Notes under the pieces: generated by a model | What the model saw: the letters and a program-made list of their open reading frames with translations, nothing else | What the model was told of the DNA's origin: nothing | Database searches by the model: none | DNA from: Leucocoprinus leucothites | Lineage: Eukaryota > Basidiomycota > Agaricomycetes > Agaricales > Agaricaceae | Assembly (NCBI GenBank): GCA_013368445.1 | Contig: JAACJO010000024.1 | Span: forward strand, 452,314-516,313 | Length of the DNA: 64,000 nucleotides | Direction: 5' to 3' | Translations under genes and position numbers: made by a program | Shown: positions 12,701-24,794 of the stretch, piece after piece | Numbering within the stretch: the first letter of the stretch is position 1 | Layout of the letters: each line of letters opens with the position of its first letter

Positions 12701-13351
12701 GAAGCCGAAATCAAAGAAGGGGAAAAGACGTCGCAGTTCAAGATTGTTGCTAACAAGCGGGACTCGATTTTGGCGCCTGTCGGGCATCCGAGAGGATGGA
12801 TTCATTTGACGGAAGAGAGAGAAAAGGCAGCCGTACATGGCACGGAGTGGCGTTCGGAAGCGTGAGTGGTTCATGTTATGTTCTACGGATTCGGCCGACT
12901 GATTTCGGAATATTTTCGGGGTTGTTACAGTTTCGACCTCGAGAATCGTAACCGAGATACCCCGGCTCCTCAGACTGGCACTACTACCGGCATCGCAGGC
13001 CCTGCGGCTACAGGGCAAGATCGTCGCAAGGCCCCGGGAGAGACACAACCATCAGCAAGCGGAGGTGCAGCTCCAATGATCAATACGAACATTCCTGGCC
13101 CTGAAATCGCCGGATCTGGTGATCGCGTTCGAGTTGTACAGCCTGCTCATCCCGACTCGGCGGCCGACGGCCATATGCATGGACATCCTGGACATTCACA
13201 GAAAGACCATCGCGAGACTGCAGTGATGTCTGAGCCTTCGACTCATACCCCCGGTACCAAAGACTCGGGTGCGGCGATGGCGAAAGAAAAGCTCCAGCAG
13301 CAACAGCGTGAGACCATGACGGGTGCTACTAGGCCCACGCATGTTAATTGA
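9744..13351 (+). CDS. HAM1-like protein (DUF5923/DUF4449, BPI-related fold)
   Basis: Eleven exons: 9744-9848, 9905-10226, 10286-10812, 10866-11135, 11189-11359, 11412-11573, 11627-11761, 11821-12123, 12261-12557, 12680-12861 and 12931-13351. All join in phase to give 964 residues. Introns 1 and 7 begin with GC instead of GT (AAG|GCAAGT in both). The N-terminal half carries the signature of the HAM1-like N-terminal domain (RLYGAIEAFRQGRLPTNKQ, then ARKLFSDFSVIGRDL). Residues ~450-850 hold the C-terminal domain with IGYVPIPRIEYTDE and DNLELQ-like strands, related to bactericidal/permeability-increasing lipid-transfer proteins. The tail (last ~140 residues) is disordered and rich in Gly, Pro and His. 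The biochemical role is not established; lipid binding is inferred from the fold. A decayed duplicate of exon 8 lies at 15.2 kb. Confidence 0.85.
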
Positions 13352-15184
13352 AGATATAACACGCCATGATTTATGATTTTTTGACGGACAGCTGGTGGGG
13401 GGAGTTTTATTCGGACGAGCAGAGAGTCGGAGTCGTACTATGCGGATGCAGAGATGTGTCCATTTATGTTTACTCTGGTTTCTTTAAAACCGCGTACTTG
13501 TATGAGTATAATGCTTTTGTAATTGTAGGTGCGGCCCTCCGCGCTTGTAGGGACCGGAGACTAGCTCTGTTGTCGGACTGGACCATACTGGACATAAATA
13601 TGTTTTTTTACTTTTCCTCCACTTCGCAAACTGCCTCCCCTGACTCACTAAGTCCTTCATGGGTGTCAATAATTTGCCACCCGACATCCTTTGCAAAAAT
13701 TTCCGGCTCTTCACCACAAATGTAATGGAGACCGCGTCAGTACTTTATATCAAGCAGATGTTCGTCAATCAGAAACATCACTTTCAAACTAACCACCTCC
13801 TTTGCGGTTTTGGGTCGGGCCATCTGGCGGTAAATTGCTGTTCTTCGGCCTCTGTCAAAACAGCAACCAAACATCAAGGAGCCACCATGTAGGCTGATTC
13901 CGACATGCCTCATCACTGTGTAGGATGGCTTTGGAACGGAGCCCCAATGAGACGTACGGCGATCTGGCCATCATGTCGCGTTCAAATAGTTTATTGAATA
14001 TGGGCAAAAAGGTCTTCACAAATATTAAAGCGAGTGGGAAGTTGAAAGTGTGTGCCGTTGCTTCTACGTTGCAGAACTTGTGCGTCACGGCTCCTGAGTG
14101 AGTCATGATATAAACGTCTTCTACAGCCTCGTGCTCTACCTGGACTGTTTAGTCGAATTCATGGCCCTGGAGTGCTCTCGGAAAGCCATAAAAGCTCTAG
14201 ACCTGATACTTCGTGAAGGAGACCCAGAGACATGCTTTGAATTCGTACCCCAGGATGGTCGACAACTTGCGTCTGACTGACATTACAGGTTTCGAAACCA
14301 AAGCGGTATGGTTGGTACAACCTTTCCAATATAAGGTCGGACATCCTAATAGTCCTTAGACAAATTCAAAGAGGGCCAAGTCGGGTTGAAAAAGCAAAAA
14401 GCACGCCCTACGCATTTTCCCGAAGACCAATGCATCCCCGATCCAAAGGAGTAGATTTTAGTGACCTGGAAAAAACCAGGACAAGAGTTTAAGTTACACA
14501 GTTTTGCCGTATCGTTAATAGCTTGGTTCAGGGAAAGTTCGACCCAACGATGATGCAGGACTCTGAAGAGAAGAGTTATGCAGGTCGTGTGATACCAAAT
14601 AAAGCTGCTCCATTGCCTCTATTGCGTTAAACAATGTTATGGCACATGCTTCCGCACAGGAGCCAGAGATAACTCGACCGTCATAGAAAGACGATGGAAA
14701 CGTGGGTGACAAGTTGTGGAAATATGTCATGAAGAAGGCGTGACAGGACAAGTGGTAGCCTATGTTTCGAATATATGCACGAAGACACTTTTTCTTTCTT
14801 GTTTTCTAAGACGAATTGAATTCAGATTTCAAGGCGGAACGTGGTGATGTCAAAGGCAAATAATGGACCTTGATTCCGCAGTTTGGGGTAGTTATGGTAT
14901 GCTGCTTGTGGCGAGAAACCATAGAAATGCCCTGCCATTCAAGCTTCGCTAAGCGACTGTAGTTGGCAACAAATGTAGTATGCCGAAGTTCAAAGCGCCT
15001 CAGCACGGCGACGGTACTCCTCCCCTCGTTTTTTCCTACGGAATCACCGTTCTATTTAATTTTCGCCAGCTCATGAATTTTAATTAGAACCGACTCACAA
15101 CATCTATATCCAGCATAATGCTACGGCCTCCCATCTGTTCGGGTCGATTATGGTAACATATGTCTTCAGCGTATGATACATCGC
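13352..15184. other. Intergenic; possible degraded coding traces
   Basis: The left part is the 3' flank of the HAM1-like gene. Between about 13930 and 14280 (+) two short stretches look like former exons (GDLAIMSRSNSLLNMGKK, then ECSRKAIKALDLILREGD). They lack a start, a workable intron and a recognisable family, so I do not call a gene. Confidence 0.3.
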
Positions 15185-15545
15185 AATATAGTGCGACAGC
15201 ATATGGTGATCGTTACCATATTACGCTTTATTTGGAATAAATGCAAGCGGGTATGCGGAATGCGACTTTTTTTTGTCTTATTGCACGACAAGTGGGTTGG
15301 GAGTTGACGGGTTCGGGACTGCCGGATTTAGTACCTGGTGGACGTGGATTGAGCTTCAGGAAGTAGTGTTTATGATGATTGCCGGGACCGAGTGGCTGAC
15401 TGACTGACTGACTGACTGACATCGGACCTGCTCCTTTGACCTCCTTTGACACGTTCATGACGGCTTCAACTTGAGCGCTGTCTTGTCATTTGATATGATC
15501 ATTATCCACTTGATTACTGTCTTCCTTCGCGACTGACTGAAAGGT
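15185..15545 (+). pseudogene. Decayed partial duplicate of HAM1-like gene (exon 8 plus following intron)
   Basis: The sequence aligns base by base with about 11960-12245 of the HAM1-like gene. Shared stretches include ATGCAAGCGG, the block TGGTGGACGTGGATTGAGC at the exon end, and then the following intron (TGTTTATGA.GATT.CCGGGA.CGAGTG.CTGACTGAC). Intron sequence is present, so the copy arose from DNA, not from mRNA. The reading frame is dead: the codon pair GAG-CAG of the parent is GAA-TAA here (stop at 15238-15240), and the exon has indels. The CTGA repeat that is three units long in the parent has expanded to six units (15396-15420). Confidence 0.75.
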
Positions 15546-18172
15546 ATATCTAAGTTAGCCGGTTTCTGTGTCCTATAATGGAGGGTGAAGAGCGGAGACC
15601 TGAAAGTATTTGGTCATTGTTGAGAATACGCTTGGAATTAGCGAGGGGAGGGTTACATATGTGTTACTCGAGTGCGTCGTTTATCACTATGGGATTTGTT
15701 GTGATGTTGGATTGGCTGGGTAAAGCTAGATCCAGCTACTCACCAGATCATTGAAATCTCGATGCTTCCCTATTCATTCTCTCAATATTTCTCATCGATT
15801 TTCTGAATGATATTCAAGGACTGAATTCTTCTCCGTCGTAGTGATACTGCCGCTATTTAATTGTTGAAACAAGCTCTTCGATACCGAGCTTCGATCGTGG
15901 GGGCGTTATGCAACCCGGTGAATTTTCTTGCCGTAGCGAACAAACGACCGCTAAACATTTAGAGCTTTCTTTAATGCACACTATGATAATCTGATCTAGT
16001 AATGTGGACCACTAAGCGTCTCTCTCTACTCTGAAGCCGCACATCGAGAGTAGAAGCATGGCACCTCATGTAAACAACAAACTGAATCCCGAGTCTACTT
16101 TTGGAGTCTTGACGAAGTGAATGATGATACCATTTTTTGAATTGAATACATACCGGTGACTTAAAAGGTATCGGCGGGAGGCACTGCTAAACCCCGCTAG
16201 CGCTAAGTGATGTGTGTTTAGGTCGCTCGGGTTAATTGAGTACACGCGATGTACGCATCAAAATGTGCTTGGTTGGTCTGGATCAGAAGTACGAGGAACG
16301 CGGTCTGACCGGGTAATTAGTTTTGTGGCTGAGATCCCGAAGAGCCGGTGGGGTGAAGTGTGCGGTATGTCAAGTAAGTGAGTAGTAGAGCTCAAGTTGA
16401 GAATGTTAGGTGCTTCGTAAGGAGCTCCCATGGGCTATGGTGATGAAACCTCAATTGGTCGCCAGTGGGAAACAAAGGGGAAAAAAAAGGATGGGATGTA
16501 AGAGAAGAGTTATGTAATGCCGCCCTATTTATTTTCTAGTAAGTAATTCATGGCGGGGTTGAATTGTTGTTGTGGCTTGAAGCGGGGAACTGAGAACGGG
16601 GGTGTGGGATCGGCGGAGGGGAGAGATCATGCCGAGTGTTGAGGATTGGATTTTTTTTTTCAGGCGAGTTTGGAAAAGAAGCAGGTATCGACTGATATTT
16701 AGAGTGTAGAATTTCATGGGGCAAGGCGTGATAAGATGAGCGCAGTTGGAAGGATGGATCATTTTAATTAAAGAACTTCCATGCACATTTATTTTTGAAC
16801 GACAGATTCTAGAAATTAGAATATCGGCCACATGTTTTCGCCATTCGGAAGAAAGCTTCCATGACCCCCACCGCAAAACCTTCGCTGAGTTTTAAAATCA
16901 CAATTTAGTGTTTTTTTTAATGATTGAGTGTATGATGGATCATCTATCACTTCAAAAGGGTTTTTGAGATGGGCGTCTATAACGGCGGCCGGGGCTCCAT
17001 TCCGTGACAGGTGTCGTTTTTTTTGTTGTCGTCGGTAACAGCGCGCATTCCGCCACTGTCCTACTAGATATGTTGAGATTCATATATATGTATAGTGGGG
17101 TCTTTGTGTCTTTTTGAGGATAGTATACCCGAGCTCCATTTTAGGGGATTGAGTGAGGTGACGAACGGTATCTGGGTGTCCGTTTGGACAACCCAGTTGT
17201 CATGTTTTGCCGAGTGTGAATGTGAGGTGTTTGACTTTCCGAGGTGTGGGTGAATGCTGTTTCTGATGGAAGGATTGGGCTACTTGGGGGACCTACGAGT
17301 GGTTACGAGGGGCGGATACGTTACATAGCCTACTGTAAACGTACGAGGAGAGTTGACTCGCGTGTTATATATCACCGACGACGAGGATGGATATTCTGTG
17401 TCGAACGATGATACGAAAGAAGGTATATCAAACCGGAGGACGGAGCAAAGTTTAGTGCGAACACTATATATCATTAGCATTGACTAGATTTAGTGATCGG
17501 CGTCTAAAATGGTACTTTAGGGAGATGACACTCGGGGTAACGTAAAATGAAAACACCCCTCGAGGTAATTACTATTACAGAAAAAACGAGCCTTTGAAAG
17601 TTACAGGGTGTACGTGTGTGGTGTACCGGCAAGTGTAGTGAAGGCTCCGGACGTCTATTGGGGGCGTCAGAGTGGGTGCTTCGTGGCAAAAGGGAAGACG
17701 GGAGACGTGGCTTTTGACGTTGGATGAAAGAAGCCGAATCTTTCTCTTGTTCTCGCTGGCCACAGCATAAACGATGTGTCTGTATGGGGAAGGTCGACCT
17801 CCTGGCAGATCTAAAGGAGCCACCAATCTTTTTGTCCTTGTCCCCCTTTCGTTGTCCTCTGTCCGGAGGTGTCCGGTCTTTGGAATAAATGTTACCCAGG
17901 CGGTAAAACAGCGGTGTAGTACAGAACGGCAGGCAAAGTGTGCTCCACACGTATTGAACGGGAATGGCGAGGAGAGATCTCACGCCTTTACCACTGAGGC
18001 AGGGCCGTGTAGGTTCCCAGGGCTGGGAAGGGAGAGAGCCGGGGATGGATTACGTTTTGGAGCGTGGGAAGATGAGAGATGAAAGGGGGGTTGAAATGGA
18101 CAAGGACCCAGCACTCAACTCGTTCTGGCTGTTTTCTGTCAGCCCCCTTACCCTCCTCTCTCACCACTCCCA
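15546..18172. other. Intergenic upstream of F-box A
   Basis: About 2.6 kb without a supported gene. Open frames on both strands are short and carry no motif. The right end (about 17950-18172) is the likely promoter and 5' leader of the F-box A gene. Confidence 0.45.
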
Positions 18173-19762
18173 ATGACCTTTCTCTCCAAGCTCTGGCGCC
18201 GTCGTCCCAAGTTTTCCAAATCTCGCAAGATTCGTCTACCACAACTTCCGCCAGAGATATGGATGCAGATTCTACGATTTGCAGCGGAGGATGATTTTGT
18301 TGGGCCTCATGGCGATCTTGGCGCTTCAGTATCCTTCCTCGACGTCTCCTCGTCCCATTCGGACCTCCTCCGACGCCTCACTGCATATCGCCTCTCTCTC
18401 AAGACACGGGCCGTGTTGAGTCGAGTGTGTCGTGGATGGCATGGGATAGCGCAGGAGCTCCTTTACGAGTTTGTCTGGGTTTCACGCGCCCGGCAGGCCA
18501 AAGCGCTTGCAGCGACAGTGGTGAGCAATAAAGAGCTCGGCACGACGATCCGGAGGCTGCACATTGAAACACCGACGTTGGAGCGTTGCGACCCCGCCGA
18601 TCTCCGCACCATCATCGACAATTCTCCTCGCCTCGCCGCTTACTCTGACTATCGCTCCATCCGCCGTCAGCCCCATTCCTCCCCTGACCACCTCCTTTCC
18701 TCTCTTGCCCGCCCCGGCAACAAACTGAAGCGGCTGTCGTGGACTAATTATGACTATGATACGCGTGATCAGTCAGGCTGCATTTCGTTCTTCCTTCGCC
18801 TGTCGCCCGCGCTTGGCATGGCCGCTTCTGATCTCGACTACCTCGAGCTCTCACTCTGCGCTACTGATCTCGTCTCACCTACTTTTCCTTCCATATTCCC
18901 AAATTCTGCCGTCGTCTCTTCCGGTGCTTCCATTCCCGTCCATCTTCCTGCCCTTCGTACCCTCAAACTCACGCTTGATAACATCACCTTTTCCGTTCTT
19001 TCCCAATGGGACATGCCCTCTCTCAGGAATATTTCGGTTCTGTCGACGGATTTCTCGTATACGGGCGATGGCTTTGCAAAGTTCTTCCAGGTTCACGGGC
19101 ACAACATTGTCCAGCTCGAGCTGGGCCATTCAACCGGCGCGATCGAGGAGCATTACCTCACTACCCCGCAACATACCCATCACCTTCCCAACCCTTCGCT
19201 TAACCTCGCCGACTGGTGTCCAAACCTCCGCGAATTCATCTGTAGCGCCGATGCTGAATGGAATTGGCAATCACCAGACTGGATCGCACCACACATTCTC
19301 CTCCCTGCCCACCCAAGCGTCGAGCTTATCGGTATACGCGACCTGAACAAACGCCTCCTCGATGATCTCGATCTCTACCTTACACGCCATTCTTCGGGTT
19401 CATTCTCATCATCCATCCTCCCGCCATCCTCAAATCACCGAGGCCCGTTCTTCCGCCTCGCAGAACAACTTGGTTCCTTATTGCGTTCTGATAACTTTCC
19501 AAAATTACGTGTGATTCGTGATATGAGTTGGGAAAGTGCTACTATGCGGAGGTGTGAGAGGATCACGGTCCCAAGCGATCATATGATCATCGGTGGTGGT
19601 GATATGTGGTGGGATGATATCGAGATGAGCAGGGACGATCAAGCGGATTTTGGGAGGGCCTTGGTCTCGTTTTGGAGGACTGTCAAGGAGAGTTATTGTA
19701 TGCCCAAAGGCGTGCAGTTGCAGGATTGGAGAGGTGAACCTGTCGTGGTGGCAGGCGTGTGA
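18173..19762 (+). CDS. F-box protein (F-box A), intact single-exon gene
   Basis: One uninterrupted exon encodes 529 residues. The N-terminus is basic (FLSKLWRRRPKFSKSRK). The F-box follows: LPQLPPEIWMQILRFA at residues ~21-37, then an insertion, then TRAVLSRVCRGWHGIAQELLYEFVW at ~80-104 completing the Skp1-binding motif. The rest is a leucine-rich, LRR-like array of degenerate repeats (for example LPALRTLKLTLDNITF). Such proteins are presumed substrate receptors of SCF ubiquitin ligases; the family is hugely expanded in mushrooms and targets are unknown. A ~250 bp segment of this gene (about 18535-18805, residues ~122-212) recurs as dead fragments in five units of the array to the right, always at the same ACH1 junction. 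Confidence 0.85.
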   Translation: MTFLSKLWRRRPKFSKSRKIRLPQLPPEIWMQILRFAAEDDFVGPHGDLGASVSFLDVSSSHSDLLRRLTAYRLSLKTRAVLSRVCRGWHGIAQELLYEFVWVSRARQAKALAATVVSNKELGTTIRRLHIETPTLERCDPADLRTIIDNSPRLAAYSDYRSIRRQPHSSPDHLLSSLARPGNKLKRLSWTNYDYDTRDQSGCISFFLRLSPALGMAASDLDYLELSLCATDLVSPTFPSIFPNSAVVSSGASIPVHLPALRTLKLTLDNITFSVLSQWDMPSLRNISVLSTDFSYTGDGFAKFFQVHGHNIVQLELGHSTGAIEEHYLTTPQHTHHLPNPSLNLADWCPNLREFICSADAEWNWQSPDWIAPHILLPAHPSVELIGIRDLNKRLLDDLDLYLTRHSSGSFSSSILPPSSNHRGPFFRLAEQLGSLLRSDNFPKLRVIRDMSWESATMRRCERITVPSDHMIIGGGDMWWDDIEMSRDDQADFGRALVSFWRTVKESYCMPKGVQLQDWRGEPVVVAGV

Positions 19763-22200
19763 TGATCGTGTTTTATTATTCTCGGATTTTTTTTCTCTTT
19801 TACTTTTTCATTCTCGGCAGCATCTTCAGCATCTTGGAAACTAAAATTTTTGCAACGTGTCAGGATTTGTTATTTCTCTCTCTATATCCGCATTTCTCCC
19901 ATCCCCACATCTCATCGTCTTGTACTGCTTCATCTGCGTATGCTCTATGGACATCGTTTTTTTTTTCAACTCAACCAGCCCTACCTGTTGTTTATCGTCC
20001 CTCGTGCCTCGTGTCACTACCATTGTTGACTTCTTCCCCAGGGTATTTTTACCCTCCTTCCTTTCATTTAGTCCTTTATTCATGTCAACGACATCGTTGT
20101 CGTCATTGTTTTTTTAGGTTTGTACCCTTGAGTCGGGTCTATAGAAAAAAAAATATTGGGCGCGTTACGGTGTAGGAAGGGGGGTTTTTATATACAAGCT
20201 AGCATTGTTTTCTTCACTTTATACCCTTTTCTGTTTCCTTGCATTTTATACAAAAATCAATACATGCAGCTCTGGTAACGATACTCTTGAGCGCTTGAGT
20301 TGGCGGCAGTTTTTGACAGTGGGGATGTGTACGAGAGCAAGTGACGTGAGGCCTGAAGACACCGAGGGCGTGAGAAGGTGAGCCCGGGGTGTAAGTGTGA
20401 TGGTCCTGCAGTCAAGTAGAGTTACTGTGAGAACGGACCACGGGCACTTGGCGTAGGTCTGTTTCGGCTGAAATTTGCGTTTAATTCAGTGATAGGGTTG
20501 CTCGTTCGTAGAGTTGAGGTTTTGTAACTGCAAGAGCAGGGTCAGTCTGCATACTGATCAGTTGATCGAGTGAATAGTAGGTAGGGGTTCCGAGGAAACA
20601 CGGCAAGTTTTTGTTGGTTTGAACCTGAGTTGCGGCAGTTTCGAAGAGACAGTTCAGGTTTGAGCGGTGCCGGTACCACTTGATATACTCTATATATATA
20701 CGGAGGTGACCCACTCTTTGGATAAAATGAATAAACGAGATTTTTTTTAGGGTTGATTGGTTGATGGGGATGGTTTATGTGATTTCTGTGCATAATGAGA
20801 CTCTGGGCATCGCTCAATTTTCGAGTGCCGTGTCGCCGGCTTGAGGGGTGTGTGTGTGTTTTAGATCATTGAGGTTGATGTGTATCTGATGATGATATAT
20901 ATTGTGGAGTGGGTGATGTTTGTTTTGAAGGAGATGTTGGGGATACGGTGGTAATTGTGGAATGGGTTATCACGGAGAATATTCGGGATGTTCAAATCAA
21001 TGGTCATTGCCGCATTGGCCGAAGGAGAGACCAGGATGAACGAGTTTAGCAAGCTCGAAGTGAGATGTCACCGCGGTCGCTTAGCTTGAAGCTTTGAAAT
21101 ATTCTAGTTCGCCATTTGTGTATACCCCGAAATGAGTTGGGGGCTAGAGACGTGAATGGAAATTGTTTTCCAAATCTGGATATTCTTTTGTACGGAGAAT
21201 GGCGAATCTAGGTGTTATTGGAATGTAAGGTTTAATGTAATGTTTTAATACAGGAGAGTGTGCCGTTTGGGGATTTAGTGTTTGCCTCGAGTTGATGAGG
21301 GAAGGAAGATAATGCTAGGGCATAGGGTGTGGAACACTTCTGATGTAAGTTAGTTCTGCGCTCGTCATTGGAAGTGAATGAAGGACTGCTGAGTATATTA
21401 AACCTGGTGCATCCGTAGTCTGGTGGGATACTGATGGGCGGTCCGAGCGCAGCATTCGGGTTCGGGTCGCTAAATAGGAAACGAGGTTCGCTCGGTACCT
21501 CCATTAGCATACCGAACACTATGGCGTCATCCGCGGATGTCTCTTTCAGTTCTTCTGTCGCGGCCAGACTTGGGCTCAACGGGTGGAATTCCCGATCCAT
21601 GACAGGCAACTATGACGCTGGATCTCTTCTCCTTCCCAGTTATAATTTGAGCATCTGGATATTGTGTTTCCCGCTCGCTAGAAATGAATGAAGAAGTTCA
21701 TGAGGCCTGTCAATGACGATTGTTGAGAGACACAGAAATCATAACCACTCGCGAACGAGCGCAGTCGAGTAACGATATAAGCTGTGATTTGTAGGGATAG
21801 GGCTGTTCCAGGCAGTGCATTGGCGGTGTTACTGGCCGAATACGGGGTATTCGTGGACGGGTGTCTCATGAGAACTTCTCGATATATGTATATGGCAGGA
21901 CATTGAGTACTATCGGATTTGGTGGATTCTGGAATCACAAAAACCACACCAAGTGTGGATACTCCATTCATGGCTTAGATGGACAAAGATGCCGGTGTAC
22001 TTCGAAGCGGTGTTTTCTGGAAATGTCCTTGGTCACTTGTTGCTTCACAGAAATCGAGAAGCATAAGAAGCCAAAAAGGGTATGCGGAAGAATGAAATTG
22101 GTACAACCTTTATCAAGGATCCTTGGAGAAAAATGATTGATTTTGAGCTGAACCGCTTACCTACATACAAGTGCATACGAGAAATGCTATCCGAGCAAGC
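19763..22200. other. Intergenic between F-box A and the array
   Basis: No confident gene. The left ~500 bp is T-rich 3' flank of F-box A. On the minus strand, 21971-21690 and 21609-21232 have longish open frames (for example PSTNTPYSASNTANALPG) that may be remains of a membrane-protein gene, but no start, splice structure or family can be assigned. Confidence 0.35.
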
Positions 22201-22430
22201 GCTTCCGGGGCTATTCAAACGTCTCGGGTACCATGCCAAAGGTTGATGTGAAGGCCGGTAGCTCGGAATAGCATGAGATATCACAAACATTAGACTACAA
22301 CGTTCAATACACTCGAGCCACAGGAGCCAGAATTGAGGCTGTGAGACACTTCTCTCACGCACTGCCAGTACCTTATGGTACGTCATTTACCGGACCACCG
22401 TTTCGATTGATCACCTATACTCTTGCCACC

Positions 22431-23059
22431 ATGGATGGATCTGGAAAACTGAGTGTGCTCGTCACAACTTCTATAGAGCTGATCAAACAAGTGGAAGATC
22501 TTATACAGAAGCTTGACTCGTATGTCTCTCGCGGCTAAAACGCTGCCTGGCTCTGGTGCCAGCTTGGGGTCGTCTTTCTAGGCTCTCCATATTCCCCTGG
22601 GATGTATCTCCACCGCACAAGGAGAATTGGATAGTACTTGACAAGTTTTTATATGTTGGGTTTCAGGTCTGCGTAGCGTCTCTTCAGATGTCGCACCAAA
22701 TCCTGGAGTATCTCAGTTCAACAACTCAAGCAGACGTGGAGGACAATTCTCAAGAGCTGGTCAAAAAACCACGAGAGGGAAGGATCAGCTTTTTTGAGGG
22801 GTTCTTAGACGAGTTCTTTCTTCCGGTAGCTATTTCCGAGCCGAATTTATCACAAACCAACGTATACTCCGACATCCAGGATCAAGTTGCGGTATGGTCT
22901 TACTTAACGAAGGCTTGTGAGATTGGATATGCGCGCTATTTAGCGGCCTCATCACGGAAAGGTTGGCATTGGAAACCGTGCAAAGCGAAGGAGCAGGCTC
23001 AATTTGCCAGAGATTCCAGAAATTCACAGACCACTTTCAAGAGGGCGAAGATGGGCTGA
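22431..23059 (+). CDS. Gene A copy 0: in-frame internally deleted short form (188 residues)
   Basis: Exons 22431-22519 and 22582-23059 join in phase (LDS-LSIFPWDV) to a 188-residue product. Exon 1 and most of exon 2 match the long paralogues (ELIKQVEDLIQKLDS; VCVASLQMSHQILEYLS). The frame then passes, at about 22745-22760, directly into the exon 8 equivalent (LVKKPREGRISFFEGFLDEFF...DIQDQVAVWSYL...WKPCKAKEQAQFARDSR). Everything encoded by exons 3-7 is missing, yet the frame is kept. A one-base loss near the end (ATGGGCTGA against ATGGGGCTG in A1) stops it before the C-terminal DWSF motif, which survives just downstream in another frame. It is either a relic or a natural short derivative; the preserved frame is the only argument for function. 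Confidence 0.45.
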
Positions 23060-23329
23060 AAGACGACAATGCGACTTCGCACGTCGCATCTCTTGGGTCG
23101 GTTGGTGCGCAGAGTCGGAAGGGAGACGAGGAGACCAGTTGGATTGGTCGTTTTAGGTTGTATAATTGTATGCCATTTCTATTTTCAAGGACCGAGGTGT
23201 ATACATACAATGCCGCCAAAATAGAAGACGAATCTACCCTGTGGGAAAGAACTGGGTACTTATCGCGTGGTGAAAGTCGGTTTTCCAGAGCCAAAGAACG
23301 GAATAGGGCTGTCAATTGGAGGCACGAAT

Positions 23330-23945
23330 AAGTGGTCAATGTCGGGGCTCGAGGTTGAGAATTATAGTGCTGACTCCGATTGGACAACCTCCTGGGGTAA
23401 TTCCAACGGATACACCACGAGCGATGTATCCGTCTTCAGTGACAGTTGTGGCTTCTGTGATTGCGCAGTCGGGTGGTTTACCAGGATCGCCATGAGTCTT
23501 GCGAAGATCACGGTGCCCGTATGTATGGTCTTGCGGCAACGGCGAAATCATCAATAACAACGCGTCAGGAATCCAGTATTGCACAAGGAAGAAAGGCATT
23601 TACCAAGTGGATAAATGCTAATCGGTAAATTAAAGCGTTCCAACCCGATTCGGATACCTCCTCATAAACAAAATCTGACTCCGGTCACCTATCTTTGTTT
23701 CCGACCATACAAATACACCAACGAATAGTTTGGAGATTGTTCCACTCGATGTGCTCAGCAATGGCCCATGAGACAGGGCAATGTCGTGAATCAGAACGGA
23801 ATGAGGCGTGACGAGGAACGTGCCGTGGTGACAGACCCGACCAGCCAGTTTAGGGGTGTGGCTAGCAGGGAGTCTATAGCCGCCATGATCCTGAATCTTG
23901 ACGATTCAGGGAGAGATATCTATTACTGAGATCGGAGGGGACATA
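23330..23945 (-). pseudogene. ACH1 pseudogene, unit 0 (exons 5-3 only)
   Basis: On the minus strand the frame LPQDHTYGHRDLRKTHG...ATTVTEDGYIARGVSVG (about 23580-23340) matches exon 5 of the intact ACH1 at 54909-54647. Degraded exon 4 (RRYP, about 23650-23710) and exon 3 (CTGGCTGGTC, about 23850) follow. Exons 6-13 are deleted, together with the 3' part of gene A0's neighbourhood. Exon 1 is missing and the sequence continues into the F-box A fragment at about 23945. Confidence 0.8.
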
Positions 23946-23949
23946 CCTC

Positions 23950-24186
23950 AACCAGCTCAGGATGACGATACCGCGGCTGCGTATTGGAACGTTGCCGCTA
24001 AAGGGCTGCGGTCCCGTTGATCTATGGATCATCATCGACAGCTCTCCACACCTCGCCGCCTACTTGGACCACCGCTCGATCCCCGCTGCTCCCGACCCAG
24101 CGACGAGCTCAAGCCCCCCCCACAGACCAGCTATGGAGTTAATACGTTCAATGAGTCAGGCTGCGACCCCTTCTTCCTTAGCGACG
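23950..24186 (+). pseudogene. F-box A fragment, unit 0
   Basis: It is colinear with about 18535-18805 of F-box A: RLRIGTLPL..CGPVDLWIIIDSSPHLAAYLDHRSI against RLHIETPTLERCDPADLRTIIDNSPRLAAYSDYRSI, and later GAGTCAGGCTGC...TTCTTCCTT. There is no start codon context and no F-box motif, and several indels disrupt it. Confidence 0.8.
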
Positions 24187-24794
24187 AGCATTATCCTATG
24201 TGCGGGGGAGAACGGGGTCGAGATCATAATGACCCAGTCGAGTCCGAGAGCGGAGACGATGAAAGGACGGTAGACATAAGCGGGTCAAGATTGAATGTCT
24301 GGGAAAACAAGAGAGCTTGGGAGTATATAACAAGCATGGCATGGTGCTTGGAGGCAGGTACAACGGTGATGCGCCTCCTCGTGTCAAGATAAAGCAGAGT
24401 ATCCAGTGCCCAGAAGCGAGAAGGAACTAGAAAAATATAGTACAAGTTGTCATCAAGCTGGTCTCCGTCAAACGTCGCAGAAAGTCATAAAATTCACCAG
24501 CGCGATTTTGGTTGAGCTTCGCTCAGCAATCCTGAGGAGTTTCGTAGAATTCACAGAATATAAAGTTAGCGTCGGCAACCTCACAACCGAGAATAGACGA
24601 TTGTTTGGCTGTATTTGTCTCAGAACATGTTGGTGACCCTTCCAGTAGAACGATGCCCTCGAGACGAGCCTGAGAGGCAAATTCAATACAAGTTTTCGGC
24701 TGTTAGGGAAAAATCACGAGCGGAGATACAATTTGAAGGTTGATCTCGTATCGAGGAGATATATATTGGTATGTGATCGCAAGTGTATGGCATA

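Noticed and set aside
13930..14280. Possible helicase-like exon pair (GDLAIMSRSNS ... ECSRKAIKALD)
   Set aside because: The only joining intron would be 29 bp, no start or motif III-VI context exists, and similarity to any family is not certain.
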